Source of the DNA: Lampris incognitus
Taxonomy: Eukaryota; Chordata; Actinopteri; Lampriformes; Lampridae
Reading direction: 5' to 3'
NCBI RefSeq assembly: GCF_029633865.1
Contig: NC_079212.1
Coordinates: forward strand, 101,841,933 to 101,905,932
Length of the DNA: 64,000 bases
How positions within the stretch are numbered: position 1 is the first letter of the stretch; each line of letters opens with the position of its first letter. Positions 43,702-54,137 of the stretch are shown piece by piece. Made by a program: the position numbers and the translations under genes. Below the pieces are notes generated by a model. It made no database searches and had not been told where the DNA came from. It saw nothing but the letters and a program-made list of their open reading frames with translations.

Positions 43702-44700
43702 TATGAGTTAATGTGCACATTACCCGCCAGAACGGGTTATCTGCACATTAACCGGGTAGTCTGCACACTACCCGCTTGGGCGGTTAATGTGGATAGAACG
43801 GACCACATTATCCACATTAACCGTGTAGTCTGCTACTAGGCTATATTAGCCTGGCGAGGGAGGGGATCGGGTACGTTTTGTCTTTTTTGATCAGTTGTGT
43901 AAAAGTGCATCTGAAAGGTATTGCCTGTTCATTCATTTTTCTTGCCTGATTGGCAGACAGGAATTGCATTTTGACATATTTTTTCGCTGCTTCTGCTCCT
44001 ACATACTGGGCTTATAAAACGAATTTCGTTCTGTTTTCATATCATCTAGTCTTAGTATTTTTTCCCTGCCAGTACCCCACTTCCATAAAGTTTTATTTAC
44101 CAGTCTGTCCACGGAGTGATTGCCATTTGGGATTGGTTGAATGACGCATGTCTCCAGTGACAGTAGGCTATAGCAGCCTGATGGGAGATGGCCGAGACTG
44201 ATATTTCTTTTCACCCTTGTCAAATGTGTAGGCTATTCATTCATATCAGGGATCAGATAGAGAGTGAGGAGGGCTCATTTTTGTGTTCTTTGATGCTAAT
44301 AGCCTAGTTATACAAGTGGGGGAAACCATTGATCTAAAGACAGATGATATCGCCAACGTCTGTTCTTTCATTTACCACAACTTGTGATTCCTCAGATGGC
44401 CTCACTTCATGAGTCATTAGGCTAAAGGCCTGTTGCTGATTTAAATATTAAAATATCGTAAAAAGATGAGTTGCAGGTTCGTTCCATCCACATTAACCAT
44501 CCAAACGGGTGGTGTGCAGACTACCCGGTTAATGTGAATAATGTTGTTCATTCTATCCACATTACCCGCCCAAGCGGGTAGTGTGCAGACTACCCAGTTA
44601 ATGTGCAGATAACCTGTTCTGGCCCGCTCTGTTGGGTAATCTGCACATTATCCGGGTAGTTTGCACATTAACCGTTTTTTCACATTACCCATAACATATA
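43702..44700. mobile_element. Fold-back element with repeated CACATTA/ACCCG modules
   Basis: The left arm (43709-43832) and right arm (about 44487-44695) are inverted copies. Both contain GGTTATCTGCACATTAAC, GGGTAGTCTGCACACTACCC and CCGCTTGGGCGG. The arms are built of short modules, each a small palindrome. The right arm has extra modules (for example GGGTAATCTGCACATTATCC). The centre (43850-44480) is non-coding. It lies exactly between two Tc1 elements. I cannot place it in a known superfamily. Confidence 0.65.
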
Positions 44701-44702
44701 TA

Positions 44703-46328
44703 CAGTGGCTTGCAAAAGTATTCATACCCCTTGAGCTTTTCCACATTTTGTCGCGTTTCGACCACAAACACAAATATATTTTATTGGAATTTTATGTGAA
44801 AGACCAACACAAAGTGGCACACAATTGTGAAGTACAAGGAAAATTACACATGATTTAAAAAAAAAATACAAATAAAAAACTAAAAAGTGTGGTGTGCAAA
44901 AGTATTCAGCCCCCCCCTAAGTCAATACTTTGTGGAACCACCTTTTGCCGCAATTACAGCTGCAAGTCTTTTGGGGTATGTCTCTACCAGCTTTGCACAT
45001 CTAGAGACTGAAATGTTTTCCCATTCTTCTTTGCAAAACAGCTCAAGCTCACTCAGATTAGATGGAGAGTGTTTGTGAACGGCAGTTTTCAGATCTTGCC
45101 ACAGATTCTCAATTGGATTTAGGTCTGGACTTTGACTGGGCCATTCTAACACATGAATGTTTTGTTTTAAACCATTCCATTGTAGCCCTGGCTTTATGTT
45201 TAGGGTCGTTGTCCTGCTGGAAGGTGAACCTCCGCCCCAGTCTCAAGTCTTTTGCAGACTCCAACAGGTTTTCTTCCAAGATTGCCCTGTATTTGGCTCC
45301 ATCCATCTTCCCATCAACTCTGACCATCTTCCCTGTCCCTGCTGAAGAGAAGCACCCCCAGAGCATGATGCTGCCACCACCATGTTTGACAGTGGGGATG
45401 GTGTGTTCAGAGTGGTGTGCAGTGTTAATTTTCTGCCACACATAGCGTTTTGCATTTAGGCCAAAAAGTTCAATTTTGGTCTCATCTGACCAGAGCACCT
45501 TCTTCCACATGTTTGCTGTGTCCCCCACATGGCTTCTGGCAAACTGCAAATGGGACTTCTTATGGTTTTCTTTTAACAATGGCTTTCTTCTTGCCACTCT
45601 TCCATAAAGGCCAGATTTGTGCAGTGCACGACCAATAGTTGTCCTGTGGACAGATTCCCCCACCTGAGCTGTGGATCTCTGCAGTTTGTCCAGAGTCACC
45701 ATGGGCCTCTTGGCTGCATCTCTGATCAGTGCTCTCCTTGTTCGGCCTGTAAGTTTAGGTGGACGGCCGTGTCTTGGTAGGTTTGCAGTTGTGCCATACT
45801 CTTTCCATTTCCAGATGATGGATTGAACAGTGCTCCGTGAGATGTTCAAAGCTTCGGAAATCTTTTTATAGCCTAACCCTGCTTTAAACCTCTCCACAAC
45901 TTTATCCCTGACCTGTCTGGTGTGTTCCTTGGACTTCATGATGCTGTTTGCTCCCCAATATTCTCTTAACAAACCTCTGAGGCTGTCACAGAACAGCTGT
46001 ATTTGTACTGAGATTGGATTACACACAGGTCGACTCTATTTAGTCATTAGGTCAACATTCGATCATTCAGCAATCATCAGGCAACTCCTGAAGGCAATTG
46101 GTTGCACTCAGAAACGGGGGCTGAATACTTTGCACACCGCACTTTTCAGTTTTTTATTTGTAAAAAAAAAATTAAAATCATGTATAATTTTCTTTGTACT
46201 TCACAGTTGTGTGCCACTTTGTGTTGGTCTTTCACATAAAATTCCAATAAAATATATTTATGTTTGTGGTCGTAACGTGACAAAATGTGGAAAAGTTCAA
46301 GGGGTATGAATACTTTTGCAAGCCACTG
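44703..46328 (-). mobile_element. Tc1 element, nearly intact, long TIRs
   Basis: The ends CAGTGGCTTGCAAAAGTATT are inverted at both sides, with about 200 bp of inverted similarity. TA lies at 44701-44702 and 46329-46330. It is 1,626 bp. Confidence 0.95.
44922..45939 (-). pseudogene. Tc1 transposase with one frameshift before the catalytic Glu
   Basis: The likely start is MKSKEHTRQVRDKVVERFKA at 45939; the frame is open further upstream. The first helix-turn-helix (YKKISEALNISRSTVQSII), linker (HGRPPKLTGRTRRALIRDA), second DNA-binding part, WSDETKIELFG and [11 protein letters not shown] are all intact. The frame shifts near 45155, just after WFKTKH, and the rest ([19 protein letters not shown] to KGGSTKY) is open in another frame. 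About 340 residues in total if unbroken, DD34E type. Apart from this indel it looks sound. Confidence 0.93.
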
Positions 46329-46330
46329 TA

Positions 46331-47134
46331 TATGCCTAATACTGTGCAGGTCCCCCTCGTGCCACTAAAACAGCTCTGACCCATCGAAGCATGGACTCCT
46401 CAAGACCCCTAAAGGTGTCCTCTGGCTGGCACCAAGACGTTAGCAGCAGATCCTTTAAGTCCTGTGAGGTTCGAGGTGGGGCCTCTATAGATTGGATTTG
46501 TTTTTCCAGCACATTGTACAGATGCTCAATCAGAATGAGATCTGGGGAATTTGGAGGCCAAGGCAACACCTTGAATTCTTCGTCATGTTCTTCAAACCAT
46601 TCCTGAACAATTTTTGCAGTGTGGCAGGACGCATTAACCTGCTGAAAGAGGCCACTGCCATCCGGAAATACCATTGTTTAGGTCGGCAGCGTGTGTTAAA
46701 TTGACTTCCACATGAATAGCAGGACCCAAGGTTTCCCAGCAGAACATTGCCCAGAGCATCACACTCCCTCCGCCGACTTGCCTTCTTTACCCAGCCCATC
46801 CTGCTGCCATCTCTTCTCCAGTTGAACGACACACACGCATCTGGCCATCCACATGATGTAAAATGAAATGTGATTCATCAGACCAGGCCACCTTCTTCCA
46901 CCGCTGCATGGTCCAGTTCAGACGCGCACATGCCCATTGTAGGTGTTTTCGGCAGTGGACAGAGGTCATTATTGGCACTCTGACTGGTCTTCAGCTATGC
47001 AGCCCCATACACAGCATGGTGCGATGCACTGTGTGTTGTGACACTTGTCTATCATAGCCACCATCTTTGGGATCGGATCAGATGGGCTAGCCTTCTCTCC
47101 CCACGCGCATGGTGGTGATAATGTTTTGGCTGAT

Positions 47135-47136
<2 letters not shown>
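46331..47136 (-). mobile_element. Tc1/mariner family A copy, truncated
   Basis: The right TIR GGCTGATCAGTG is present and merges into (GT)n. The left TIR is missing, and the sequence starts at GCCTAATACTGTGCAGG directly next to the preceding Tc1. It holds transposase fragments. Confidence 0.8.
46336..46978 (-). pseudogene. Transposase fragments, family A
   Basis: The piece at 46978-46787 has SVHCRKHLQWACARLNWT and VAWSDESHFIL (first Asp). The piece at 46674-46336 has GLFQQVNASCHTAKIVQEWF, where the second catalytic Asp is Val, and SPDLILIEHLYNV, which keeps the Glu. Spacing is 36 residues, as in the intact element at 27015. Confidence 0.82.

Positions 47137-47206
<70 letters not shown>
47137..47206. 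repeat. (GT)35 microsatellite
   Basis: Begins within the last bases of a Tc1 terminal repeat (CAGTG), from which it probably grew. Confidence 0.95.
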
Positions 47207-47209
<3 letters not shown>

Positions 47210-47221
47210 GCATGTGTAACA

Positions 47222-48045
47222 ATAAGATAATAAATAAATAATAATAATACATTTTATTTGTAGAACGCTTTTAAAAGTACTCAAAGTTGCTTTACATAGG
47301 TTAAAATAAACAAAAGCAACACACCAAAAACATAAAACACACAGCATTAATCACACATTAAAAGCAATTCTGAAGAGGTGAGTTTTGATTTAAATATTTG
47401 AATGTGGAGAGATCTCTGATGTGTTTGGGGAGGACGTTCCAGAGGGAGGGGGCAGCTATGGAGAATGCTCTGTCACCCCAGGTCCGGTGCTTGGTGCTGT
47501 GTGGTGGAGCGAAGGCTGCGGGAAGGAGTATGGTAGTCGAGCAGGTCAGTGAGGTAGGAGGGGGCCTGGTTATGGAAGGCTTTGTGAGTGAGGAGAAAGA
47601 CTTTGAATTGGATCCGTTGTGGGACAGGGAGCCAGTGGGAAGCTCCGGAGGACAGAGGTGATGTGATCACGGGAGCAGGAGTGGGTGAGAAGGCGAGGAG
47701 GAGAGTTCTGGATGTACTGGAGTTTGTTTAGGACTTTGGATGATGAGACTGCTGTTGCAGTTGTCAATTCTGGATGAGATGAAGGCGTGGATCAAGGTTT
47801 CCGCAGCAGAGAAGAGTGATGGGCAGAGACGAGCTATGTTTTTTAGGTGGAAAAAGGCAGTTCTGGTGATCTGATTGACGTGGTGCTCAAAGGAGAGGTT
47901 TCTGTGAAAAATGATTCCGTGGTAGCTGATGTGTGGGAAGAAAGACAGTATGGCGTTATCGATGATGAGACAGAAGTTGTGAGTGGCTTTAGTAAGGAAT
48001 TTGGGACTGATGATTGATCACATCAGATTTATTACAGTTTAGTTT
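47222..48045 (-). pseudogene. LINE 3' end (L2/Nimb-like), antisense
   Basis: The plus strand starts with an inverted LINE tail (ATAATAATAATACATTTTAT and TTTGTAGAACGCTTTTAAAA). Minus-strand coding text includes LNKLQYIQNSPPRLLTHSCS, QRIQFKVFLLTHKAFHNQAP and SYLTDLLDYHTPSRSLRS, the post-RT region of fish LINEs. Frame breaks near 47640-47690. 5' truncated. Confidence 0.78.
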
Positions 48046-48050
48046 GTGGA

Positions 48051-48052
<2 letters not shown>

Positions 48053-48104
<52 letters not shown>
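48053..48104. repeat. (GT)26 microsatellite
   Basis: Pure GT tract. More imperfect GT runs continue to about 48300. Confidence 0.95.
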
Positions 48105-48105
<1 letters not shown>

Positions 48106-48314
48106 CTTGCAGTGGTAACACAGGTGTGTGTTATCTCTAGTATTGATGTGTGCATTTTTGTGTTACCTGTGGTTGTGATGTATGTTTGTGTTTCTTACCT
48201 TGGGCAGTTTAAGAGTGTGTGTGTGTGTGGGTGTGTGTGCGCATATTTGAAGGTTTAGGTGTGCAGGTCTATTTGTGTGTATGAGTGCGTGTGTGTTTGT
48301 GTGCGTTGTGTAAC

Positions 48315-48431
48315 CTGTAGCAGTGATGTGTGTGTCTTCTGTGATCTGCTCTAGTCTGAAGAGAAGTGCCTCGATGTTGGCCTTTATCTGAGTCAGCTCT
48401 GACTTAATAGCCTGCAGCTCTGTAGCTTTCA
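48315..48431 (-). CDS. Coiled-coil exon of a RALY/hnRNP C-like RNA-binding protein
   Basis: The minus strand reads acceptor TTTTTCCCAACAG, 117 bp, donor GTTACAC (GT present; the remainder is a weak donor). The exon starts with two bases of a split codon and ends with one. It encodes KATELQAIKSELTQIKANIE followed by ALLFRLEQITED. In my memory of the family this heptad pattern (ELQxIKxELTQIKxxIxxLLxRLE) is the oligomerisation and RNA-binding zipper of RALY, RALYL and hnRNP C; the NIxALLxRLEQI part is nearest RALY. Such proteins act in nuclear pre-mRNA binding and splicing. The RRM exons should lie further along the minus strand (higher coordinates), but I did not find them up to 64000. The paralogue is not settled. 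Confidence 0.75.
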
Positions 48432-48814
48432 CTGTTGGGAAAAAGACAGATAGAGGGAAATAAAGGGGGGGTGTTAGTGAATGTAAATTATGACTGTAAA
48501 TTGTAGAGTGTTGGTGCAAGTACATTTCATTTTGATTTCATACTTAAAGCACCAAAACAAATGCAAATTTGACAGAGATGACCAAGAGAGAGAAAAGAAG
48601 AGTCTTGGAGAGATAGACATATCATATAATCGTTAACAATAACAAATTCCACACATCTGGTCTTAAATAACAGTGAATTTCAAAGCTCAGGAAAGTTTAA
48701 ACTTGTGTGCCACATAAACACGTGTCTCCTGTAAAAGACTGGTCTAAAAACTCACCATATGGAATTACAACATAGTTTGGCGACCTAACAGTACAACTGA
48801 AAAGCAGGATTTCC

Positions 48815-49003
48815 AGCATGCACAAAACGGTTATGAAGGTAATAGGCAGGAAAGAATTTGAGCCCATACAGAGCCTATACGAGCAGGCAGTCATAGAACA
48901 AGCAACGAAAGTCATTGCGGACTCTCAACATCCCCTCCTCTCTGAGTATGAACCTCTGCCATCGGGAAGAAGACTCCATGTGCCAAAGTCTAATCCATTG
49001 ACA
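48815..49003 (+). pseudogene. L2-like LINE C-terminal fragment
   Basis: The frame reads VMKVIGRKEFEPIQSLYEQA, then VIEQATKVIADSQHPLLSEY and EPLPSGRRLHVPKS. This is the C-terminal end of L2/CR1 reverse transcriptases (compare the copy near 16700-16800). It is followed by a GATA tract. Confidence 0.7.
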
Positions 49004-49022
49004 GATAGATAGATAGATAGAT
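49003..49022. repeat. (GATA)n microsatellite
   Basis: Short tetranucleotide tract at the end of the LINE fragment. Confidence 0.85.
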
Positions 49023-49029
49023 GTAAACA

Positions 49030-49860
49030 TACATATATGAATGAATGAATGATGATTTATTTCGAACATGTAAAAAGCAGGATGTAACATACAGATAGGC
49101 CTTTGCCATTAATCTGAAGTGATCAGCAAATCCACACATCAAACTCAGCAAACAAATCTCCGTATGCATCAGATTATTTGTTACATGTTCAAAAAGCAGT
49201 AGGAGGAACTATACACCTATGTTTTCCCACCTCTTCTCACCTACTCTTAACTTAATTCAGCTACTATAGATTTCAAACTCAATTTCCACTGTACGGTATA
49301 GTTCAAATTCAATGCAAGTTGTGCTGCACAATACTAACTCAACCACTGTGAACAATAAGAAAAAAAGGGGGAAAAGAACACATCAAAAACACATGAAAGA
49401 AAAAACATAAAAACTTCCTAATGTCATGTACCAAAGAATAAACAGATCTCAATGCTACGTATAACCTAAATATCCACTCGAAGTCACAGAAAGAAAATGA
49501 AAAAAAAATAATAATAATGAGAACTGTTTAGAGATAAATAAAACTTCAACAGTTAACACAACTCTTCATCATCACTGTATCTCTTGATAATCAGTCCTTT
49601 GTACTTCTTCTTGAACTGTGTAATGTTTGTATTTTGTTTGAGTTCCATGCTCAGACTGGTCCACAATTTTACCCCACTGATTGAAATGCCCATGCTCTTC
49701 AAAGTTGTAGGAACATGTCATTTCTTTAAGTTTAATTTCCCACTCAAATTATATTCCCCTTCTCTATCTGAGAACATTTTTTCCCACTTAAATTATATTC
49801 CCCTTCTCTATCTGAGAAATTTTTTTGTATTTTACTTGGTAGTAGATTGTTTCTTGTTAA
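49030..49860 (-). mobile_element. LINE 3' end, antisense
   Basis: An inverted tail (TGAATGAATGAATGATGATT) is followed by a 3' UTR. At 49560-49720 there is decayed antisense coding text for a WxSLxxELKQxxxITQFKK-type LINE C-terminus. Bases 49738-49828 hold a 42-bp direct duplication (AAATTATATTCCCCTTCTCT repeated). Confidence 0.55.
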
Positions 49861-49861
49861 C

Positions 49862-50345
49862 CCAGCCATCGAGGAAACTCAGCCACTGAGGATGCACAAG
49901 CCAGTGCATTCTTAGTGCCGGTCCCAAGCCCAGACAAAGGGGAAGGGTTGCGTCAGGAAGGGCATCCAGTGTAAAATCTTTGCCAAATCAAATATGGGTA
50001 TCATAAATCAGATTTTCATACCGGCTCGGTCGAGGCCCAGGTTACCAATGACTGCCCCCGGTGCTGTTGGCCAGCAGGGTGCCGGTGGAAACTATGCTAC
50101 TGTTGGGCGAAGGAGAACGAGAGGGGGAAGACATGTCCAGAGGCAGCAGCAGAGGAGGAAGGGTAGGAGTGTGGAGGTGAGAGTCAGAACTTTGAATATT
50201 GGCACTATGACTGGTAAAGGGAGAGAGAGCTGGCTGATATGATGGAAAGAAGAAAGGTAGGTATACTGTGTCTGCAAGAGACCAGGTGGAAGGGAAGTAA
50301 GGCCAGGATCATCAGAGGTGGGTTAACCATTGACTCAGCAGAGTT
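49862..50345 (+). pseudogene. RTE 5' end: 5' UTR and start of endonuclease
   Basis: CAGCCACTGAGGATGCACAA and GGGTTGCGTCAGGAAGGGCA match the 5' leader of the RTE family as I know it. The start of the apurinic-like endonuclease follows: VRTLNIGTMTGKGRE, then in a shifted frame MMERRKVGILCLQETRWKGS. A frameshift lies near 50225. The 3' portion is absent, which is unusual for a LINE and implies deletion. Confidence 0.7.
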
Positions 50346-50593
50346 GCAAGAAGTGCCACAAATTTTATGGGCCAGGGATAAATATGATGTGGAGTTAGGT
50401 AAAGGGGCTGAACCCCTCCATGTGATATCTAAACGCACATAGCGTCCATGTCAGACACAACGTCCGCTCAAACCCGAGCCAGTAATAGGTATAACACCAG
50501 TGTTTAACAGTTTTCTGGCAGCAGTAGTTATTATCCCATGTTCACACTCACCAGTGAGGACGCTTATCTTTCCAATTAAAAAGATAAGGCCAG

Positions 50594-51046
50594 GGCATCT
50601 GGGTAGCGTGGCGGTCTATTCCGTTGCCTACCAACATGGGGATCGCCGGTTCGAATCCCTGTGTTACCTCTGCCTTTGTCAGTCGTCTCTACAGACAACA
50701 GTTAACTTTGTTTGTGGGTTGGAAGCCAGATGTGGGTTTGTGTCCTGGTCGCTGCACTAGTGCCTCCTCTGGTCAGTCAGGGTGCCTGTTCAGGGGGGAG
50801 GAGGAACTGGGGGGAGTAGCCTGATCCTCCCATGCGCTATGTCCCCCTGGTGAAACTCCTCACTGTCAGGTGAAAAGCGGCTGGCAACTCCACATGTATT
50901 GGAGACGTGGTAGTCTGCAGCCCTCACCGGATCGGCAGATGGGGTGGAGCAGCGACCGGGATGGCTTGGAAGAGTGGGGTAATTGGACGGATGCAATTTG
51001 GGCGAAAAAGGAGGAAAAATCTCCCCACCACCCCAAAAACAGAGAA
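50594..51046 (+). mobile_element. SINE family 1, full length
   Basis: The head carries a perfect B box CGGTTCGAATCCC and runs through the common body to GGGCGAAAAAGGAGGAAAAA. An 8-bp target duplication AAGGCCAG lies at 50586-50593 and 51047-51054. Confidence 0.9.
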
Positions 51047-51074
51047 AAGGCCAGAGGATCAGCCAGCAGAGGTG

Positions 51075-52110
51075 ATTTGTGCAAGATTTACAAGCACCAA
51101 ATGCAGCAGTACAGGCACAGATTGTACCTATAATTCGCATACAATATTCTCACAGGTTCCACCCGGCAGCATGTGGTTTTTTGTTGTTGATTTTGGTAAT
51201 GCATTTTTCAGTGTCCCAGTGCACCCAGAGTCTCAGTATTGGTTTGCTTTCACACTTAAGGGTAAATCATATACATGGACCAGGATACCACTAGATTATG
51301 TTTAATCCTCAGCAGTCTATTCTCTGGTTTTGCATTCAAGTCTGGAGAATTGAAATCTTCCAGCAGGGAGTATGATGATACAGTATTTTGATACAGTATT
51401 TTGATGATTTAATAATCTGTTCATCAACAAAACAAGCTTGTGAGATTGACACCATTACATTGCATTGCTAAAATGTCAGGCAAAACAAGGCCACAAGGCC
51501 AGCATGAGTAAATTGCAATTTCTTCAGGAAAAAGTCACTGTTCTAGGGCATGAGATCTCTAAAAATGGTCAAACACTGAGCTCAAAATGAGAGGAGGCCA
51601 TCCTCAAAATTCCAAAACCTCGCACTAAGAGGCAATTGATGTCATTTTTAGGGATGACAAGCTGGCTACTGTAGACAGTGAATCTGTGACTATGCCTCTC
51701 TGGAGGCTCCATTATTATGTATCATGCATGGCCATGGACTAAAACCAACTGACAAAGGGACGTGGACAGAAGCTGCTGACGCAGCTTTCATTCAACTAAA
51801 ACAGACTGACTACTACACCTATGTTAGGACTGCCTGACCCAGAAAGACCATTCACACAGACTGGCAGGCTTTATGATGTCTGTTCTGATACAAGAACAAG
51901 GGAGAAAACAATGACCAGTGGCATATTTTTCCTCAAAATTAGACAGTGTAGCATTGGGCCTGCCTCTCTGTCTGAGAGCAATAGCAGCAGCAGAGACAGC
52001 CATAGTTTCATCATGGGATATAGTGGGTTATCAGAAAGTTACTCTGTTGGTACCTCATTCAGTGGCCTCTATTCTGCTTGTCTCTAACACGCTGGCTGGG
52101 ATAGAACAAT
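51075..52110 (+). pseudogene. Retrovirus/LTR-type pol remnant (RT and RNase H region)
   Basis: Short recognisable pieces of an endogenous-retrovirus-type reverse transcriptase (a VVDFGNAFFSVPVHP motif near 51185-51230) are followed downstream by decayed RT and RNase H text to about 52090. Many stops and frameshifts are present. No LTRs or primer-binding site were identified, and envelope is not seen. It is a dead genomic relic; it is not clear whether it belongs with the gag remnant at 56300-57519, which has the opposite orientation. Confidence 0.55.
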
Positions 52111-52299
52111 ATTCTGTTATCTCTACCTAATGTCGATGTCAAACGCTGCACAGCTCTAAATCCTGCCACCCTGCTCCCCTACTGTTGAAGCAGTAACACA
52201 CCTGAGTCTACAAATCAAGGTTCTTAGCAAAGACTATTGGTTGACTAATAGAATCAGGTGTGTAACTGCTTGGTTGGAACAAAGACCTGCACCCACATC

Positions 52300-52620
52300 C
52301 GCCCTTTCTGGATTTTGTTGCCCATCCCTGGTGTAGACTGTGGAGTCCTGGCCTGATGTGTCAGCACTTCTGTGTTGTGCCATCCTCTTGGCCAGCGTCC
52401 GTTTGGTTTCCCCGATGTAAAAGTCACGACAATCCTCCTGGCACTTAACAGCATACACTATATTGCTCTATTTGAGTCAGGGGACCCGATCCTTGGGGTG
52501 GACCAATTTCTGGTGCAGTGTGTTTTGGGGTTTGAAAGCAACTGAGACACTATGTTTGGAAAATACGTGTCTCAACTGTGCCGACACTCCTGCCACATAT
52601 GGAATCACCAGGAATCGGGA
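52300..52620 (-). pseudogene. Penelope-like element: GIY-YIG endonuclease part
   Basis: The minus strand encodes NTxxQKLVHPKD-like text and then YAVKCQEDCRDFYIGETKRT and LAKRMAQHRSADTSGQDSTV, the GIY-YIG nuclease domain typical of Penelope-like retroelements. The conserved Tyr, Gly and Arg of the YIGETxRxLxxR motif are present. It is interrupted on both sides. The RT part lies at 53425-53735 beyond other insertions. Confidence 0.8.
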
Positions 52621-52624
52621 ACAA

Positions 52625-53243
52625 TTTATTTGTCATTTCATACGAAATATAATTTCCCCCAGCCCACAGCAGTGCAACACAAAGACAAAAACACATATCC
52701 AAAAACGTCTTTATCCGACATATCCAAAAAAACAAAAACAAAACAAAAAAATTCACTGTCCAAAAGAACGAACGCCAGACAGGATGACTGTCAGAAGTGC
52801 CAGTCTGCATGGGCTAGCAATTAGCTCAGCCTGCCCTGCTTCCGCATCCTGTCAGATTGCCCTTGGTGTTTCCTCTTTGGGAGCAGCTCTGGGCATGGCC
52901 GTGGTCCCTGGGCCCACTGGACGCAGCAGACCAAGCTCTTCAGCTGATCCAGCACCAGCTTTCCCAGCCATCAAATGAAGACACAAAATTAGACATGGAC
53001 AAAGATACTGCATGGTTGGTACTGGGTGAGGCCGCTGCAAATGTAAGTTTGCGTCACTGTCCTCCCACACTGGTACTGGGTGAGGCCGCTGCAAGCGTGA
53101 GTTCGTGCTCCCATCTTCCCACACCGGAAGCAGAAGTGCCACTACTGGTTTACGCATAGGTAGCTGTTGTCCTTTTCCTCTCTTCAATCAGCTTGTGCAC
53201 TGTTTGGGCATCTTCCTGGCTTTGACAAACACCCAGTCGGCTT
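52625..53243. other. Insertion within the Penelope-like element, unassigned
   Basis: It begins with TTTATTTGTCATTTCATACG, which resembles an inverted non-LTR or SINE tail. It includes a two-copy 57-bp duplication at about 53012-53124 (CTGGGTGAGGCCGCTGCAA repeated). No coding identity. Confidence 0.4.
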
Positions 53244-53419
53244 TGACAAACGCCCAGTTAGGATAACCACACTTAATTAGGGCCTGTTGACAAATGCCCA
53301 GTTAGGATAATCACACGTAATTAGGGCCTGTTGACAAACGCCCAGTTAGGATAACCACAATTAATTAGGGCCTGTTGACAAATGCCCAGTTAGGATAACC
53401 ACACTTAATTAGGGCCTGT
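53244..53419. repeat. Minisatellite, four copies of a 44-bp unit
   Basis: Units start TGACAAACGCCCAGTTAGGA at 53244, 53288, 53332 and 53376. They differ from each other by a few bases. A partial unit precedes them at about 53221. Confidence 0.93.
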
Positions 53420-53424
53420 TAAAT

Positions 53425-53735
53425 GTGGGGACATTGTCAGCTCCATGGTACAGTGTCCTGATGACTCCTAGTTTGTTCTCCAGTGGATGATGAGAGTCAA
53501 ACCTTGAGTACTGATCAGTATGTGTTGGTTTATGGTAAACATCAACAATCAAATGTCCTCCATCACTAATTGCAATTTCACAGGCTAAGAAGGCTAATCT
53601 GTCATTTTTCCCATCCTCCCTGGTTAACTTGATGTAGTTTTCCACAAAATTAATGTGGTTGGTGAAATGTGGTACATCCTGAGATTTAATTTTAACCCAG
53701 GTGTTGTCCGCAAAATCGGAAAGTAAAAAAAAAAA
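53425..53735 (-). pseudogene. Penelope-like reverse transcriptase, C-terminal part
   Basis: The minus strand reads ADNTWVKIKSQDVPHFTNHI, then RLAFLACEIAISDGGHL, VDVYHKPTHTDQYSRFDSHH and PLENKLGVIRTL, the RT thumb region of Penelope-like elements. It ends near NVPT, where the minisatellite begins. The catalytic core upstream has been replaced by a different RT family at the junction near 53738. Confidence 0.82.
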
Positions 53736-53741
53736 ATCATC

Positions 53742-54137
53742 GAAAACATGAACGATCAAATCTTGAAAAAAGTCCCCGTAAACCAATGGAAAAACACGGA
53801 CCAATTATTAGAATGGTTTAAGAGTGTAAATGACAAGAAGAACTGCAAATTCATATGTTTTGATATCTGTGAGTTCTACCCCTCCATAAGCAAAGAGTTA
53901 CTATCCAAAGCCATCGATTTTGCTGCAAAACACAGTGATATCCGAGCAAGACAGAGACTATATACCAGACAAAGGAATCACTTTTATACCACAAGGCAAA
54001 CCCATGGCAGAAAAAAGTTAGTAGTAAATCTGATGTAACCATGGGCAGCTTCGATCGGGCGGAAACTTGTGAACTAGTTAGAATGTATTTGTTGTCTCAA
54101 CTACAGGACCTGGACATTAATGTTGGACTCTATAGAG
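53742..54137 (+). pseudogene. Unusual reverse transcriptase family, N-terminal half
   Basis: The plus strand reads VPVNQWKNTDQLLEWFKSVN, then FICFDICEFYPSISKELLSK (motif A with the FDICEFYPSI signature), and later GSFDRAETCELV and NVGLYR, where the sequence is cut just before the expected DD of motif C. The remainder resumes at 55627. I know similar proteins from cnidarian and fish genomes but cannot name the clade with confidence; Penelope-like is possible. Confidence 0.6.

Noticed and set aside
52463..52978. Plus-strand frame of 171 codons
   Set aside because: It runs antisense to Penelope-like coding sequence and through an inverted repeat tail; no domain.
53244..53419. CRISPR-like array
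   Set aside because: The 44-bp units are contiguous, without unique spacers; it is a minisatellite in vertebrate DNA.
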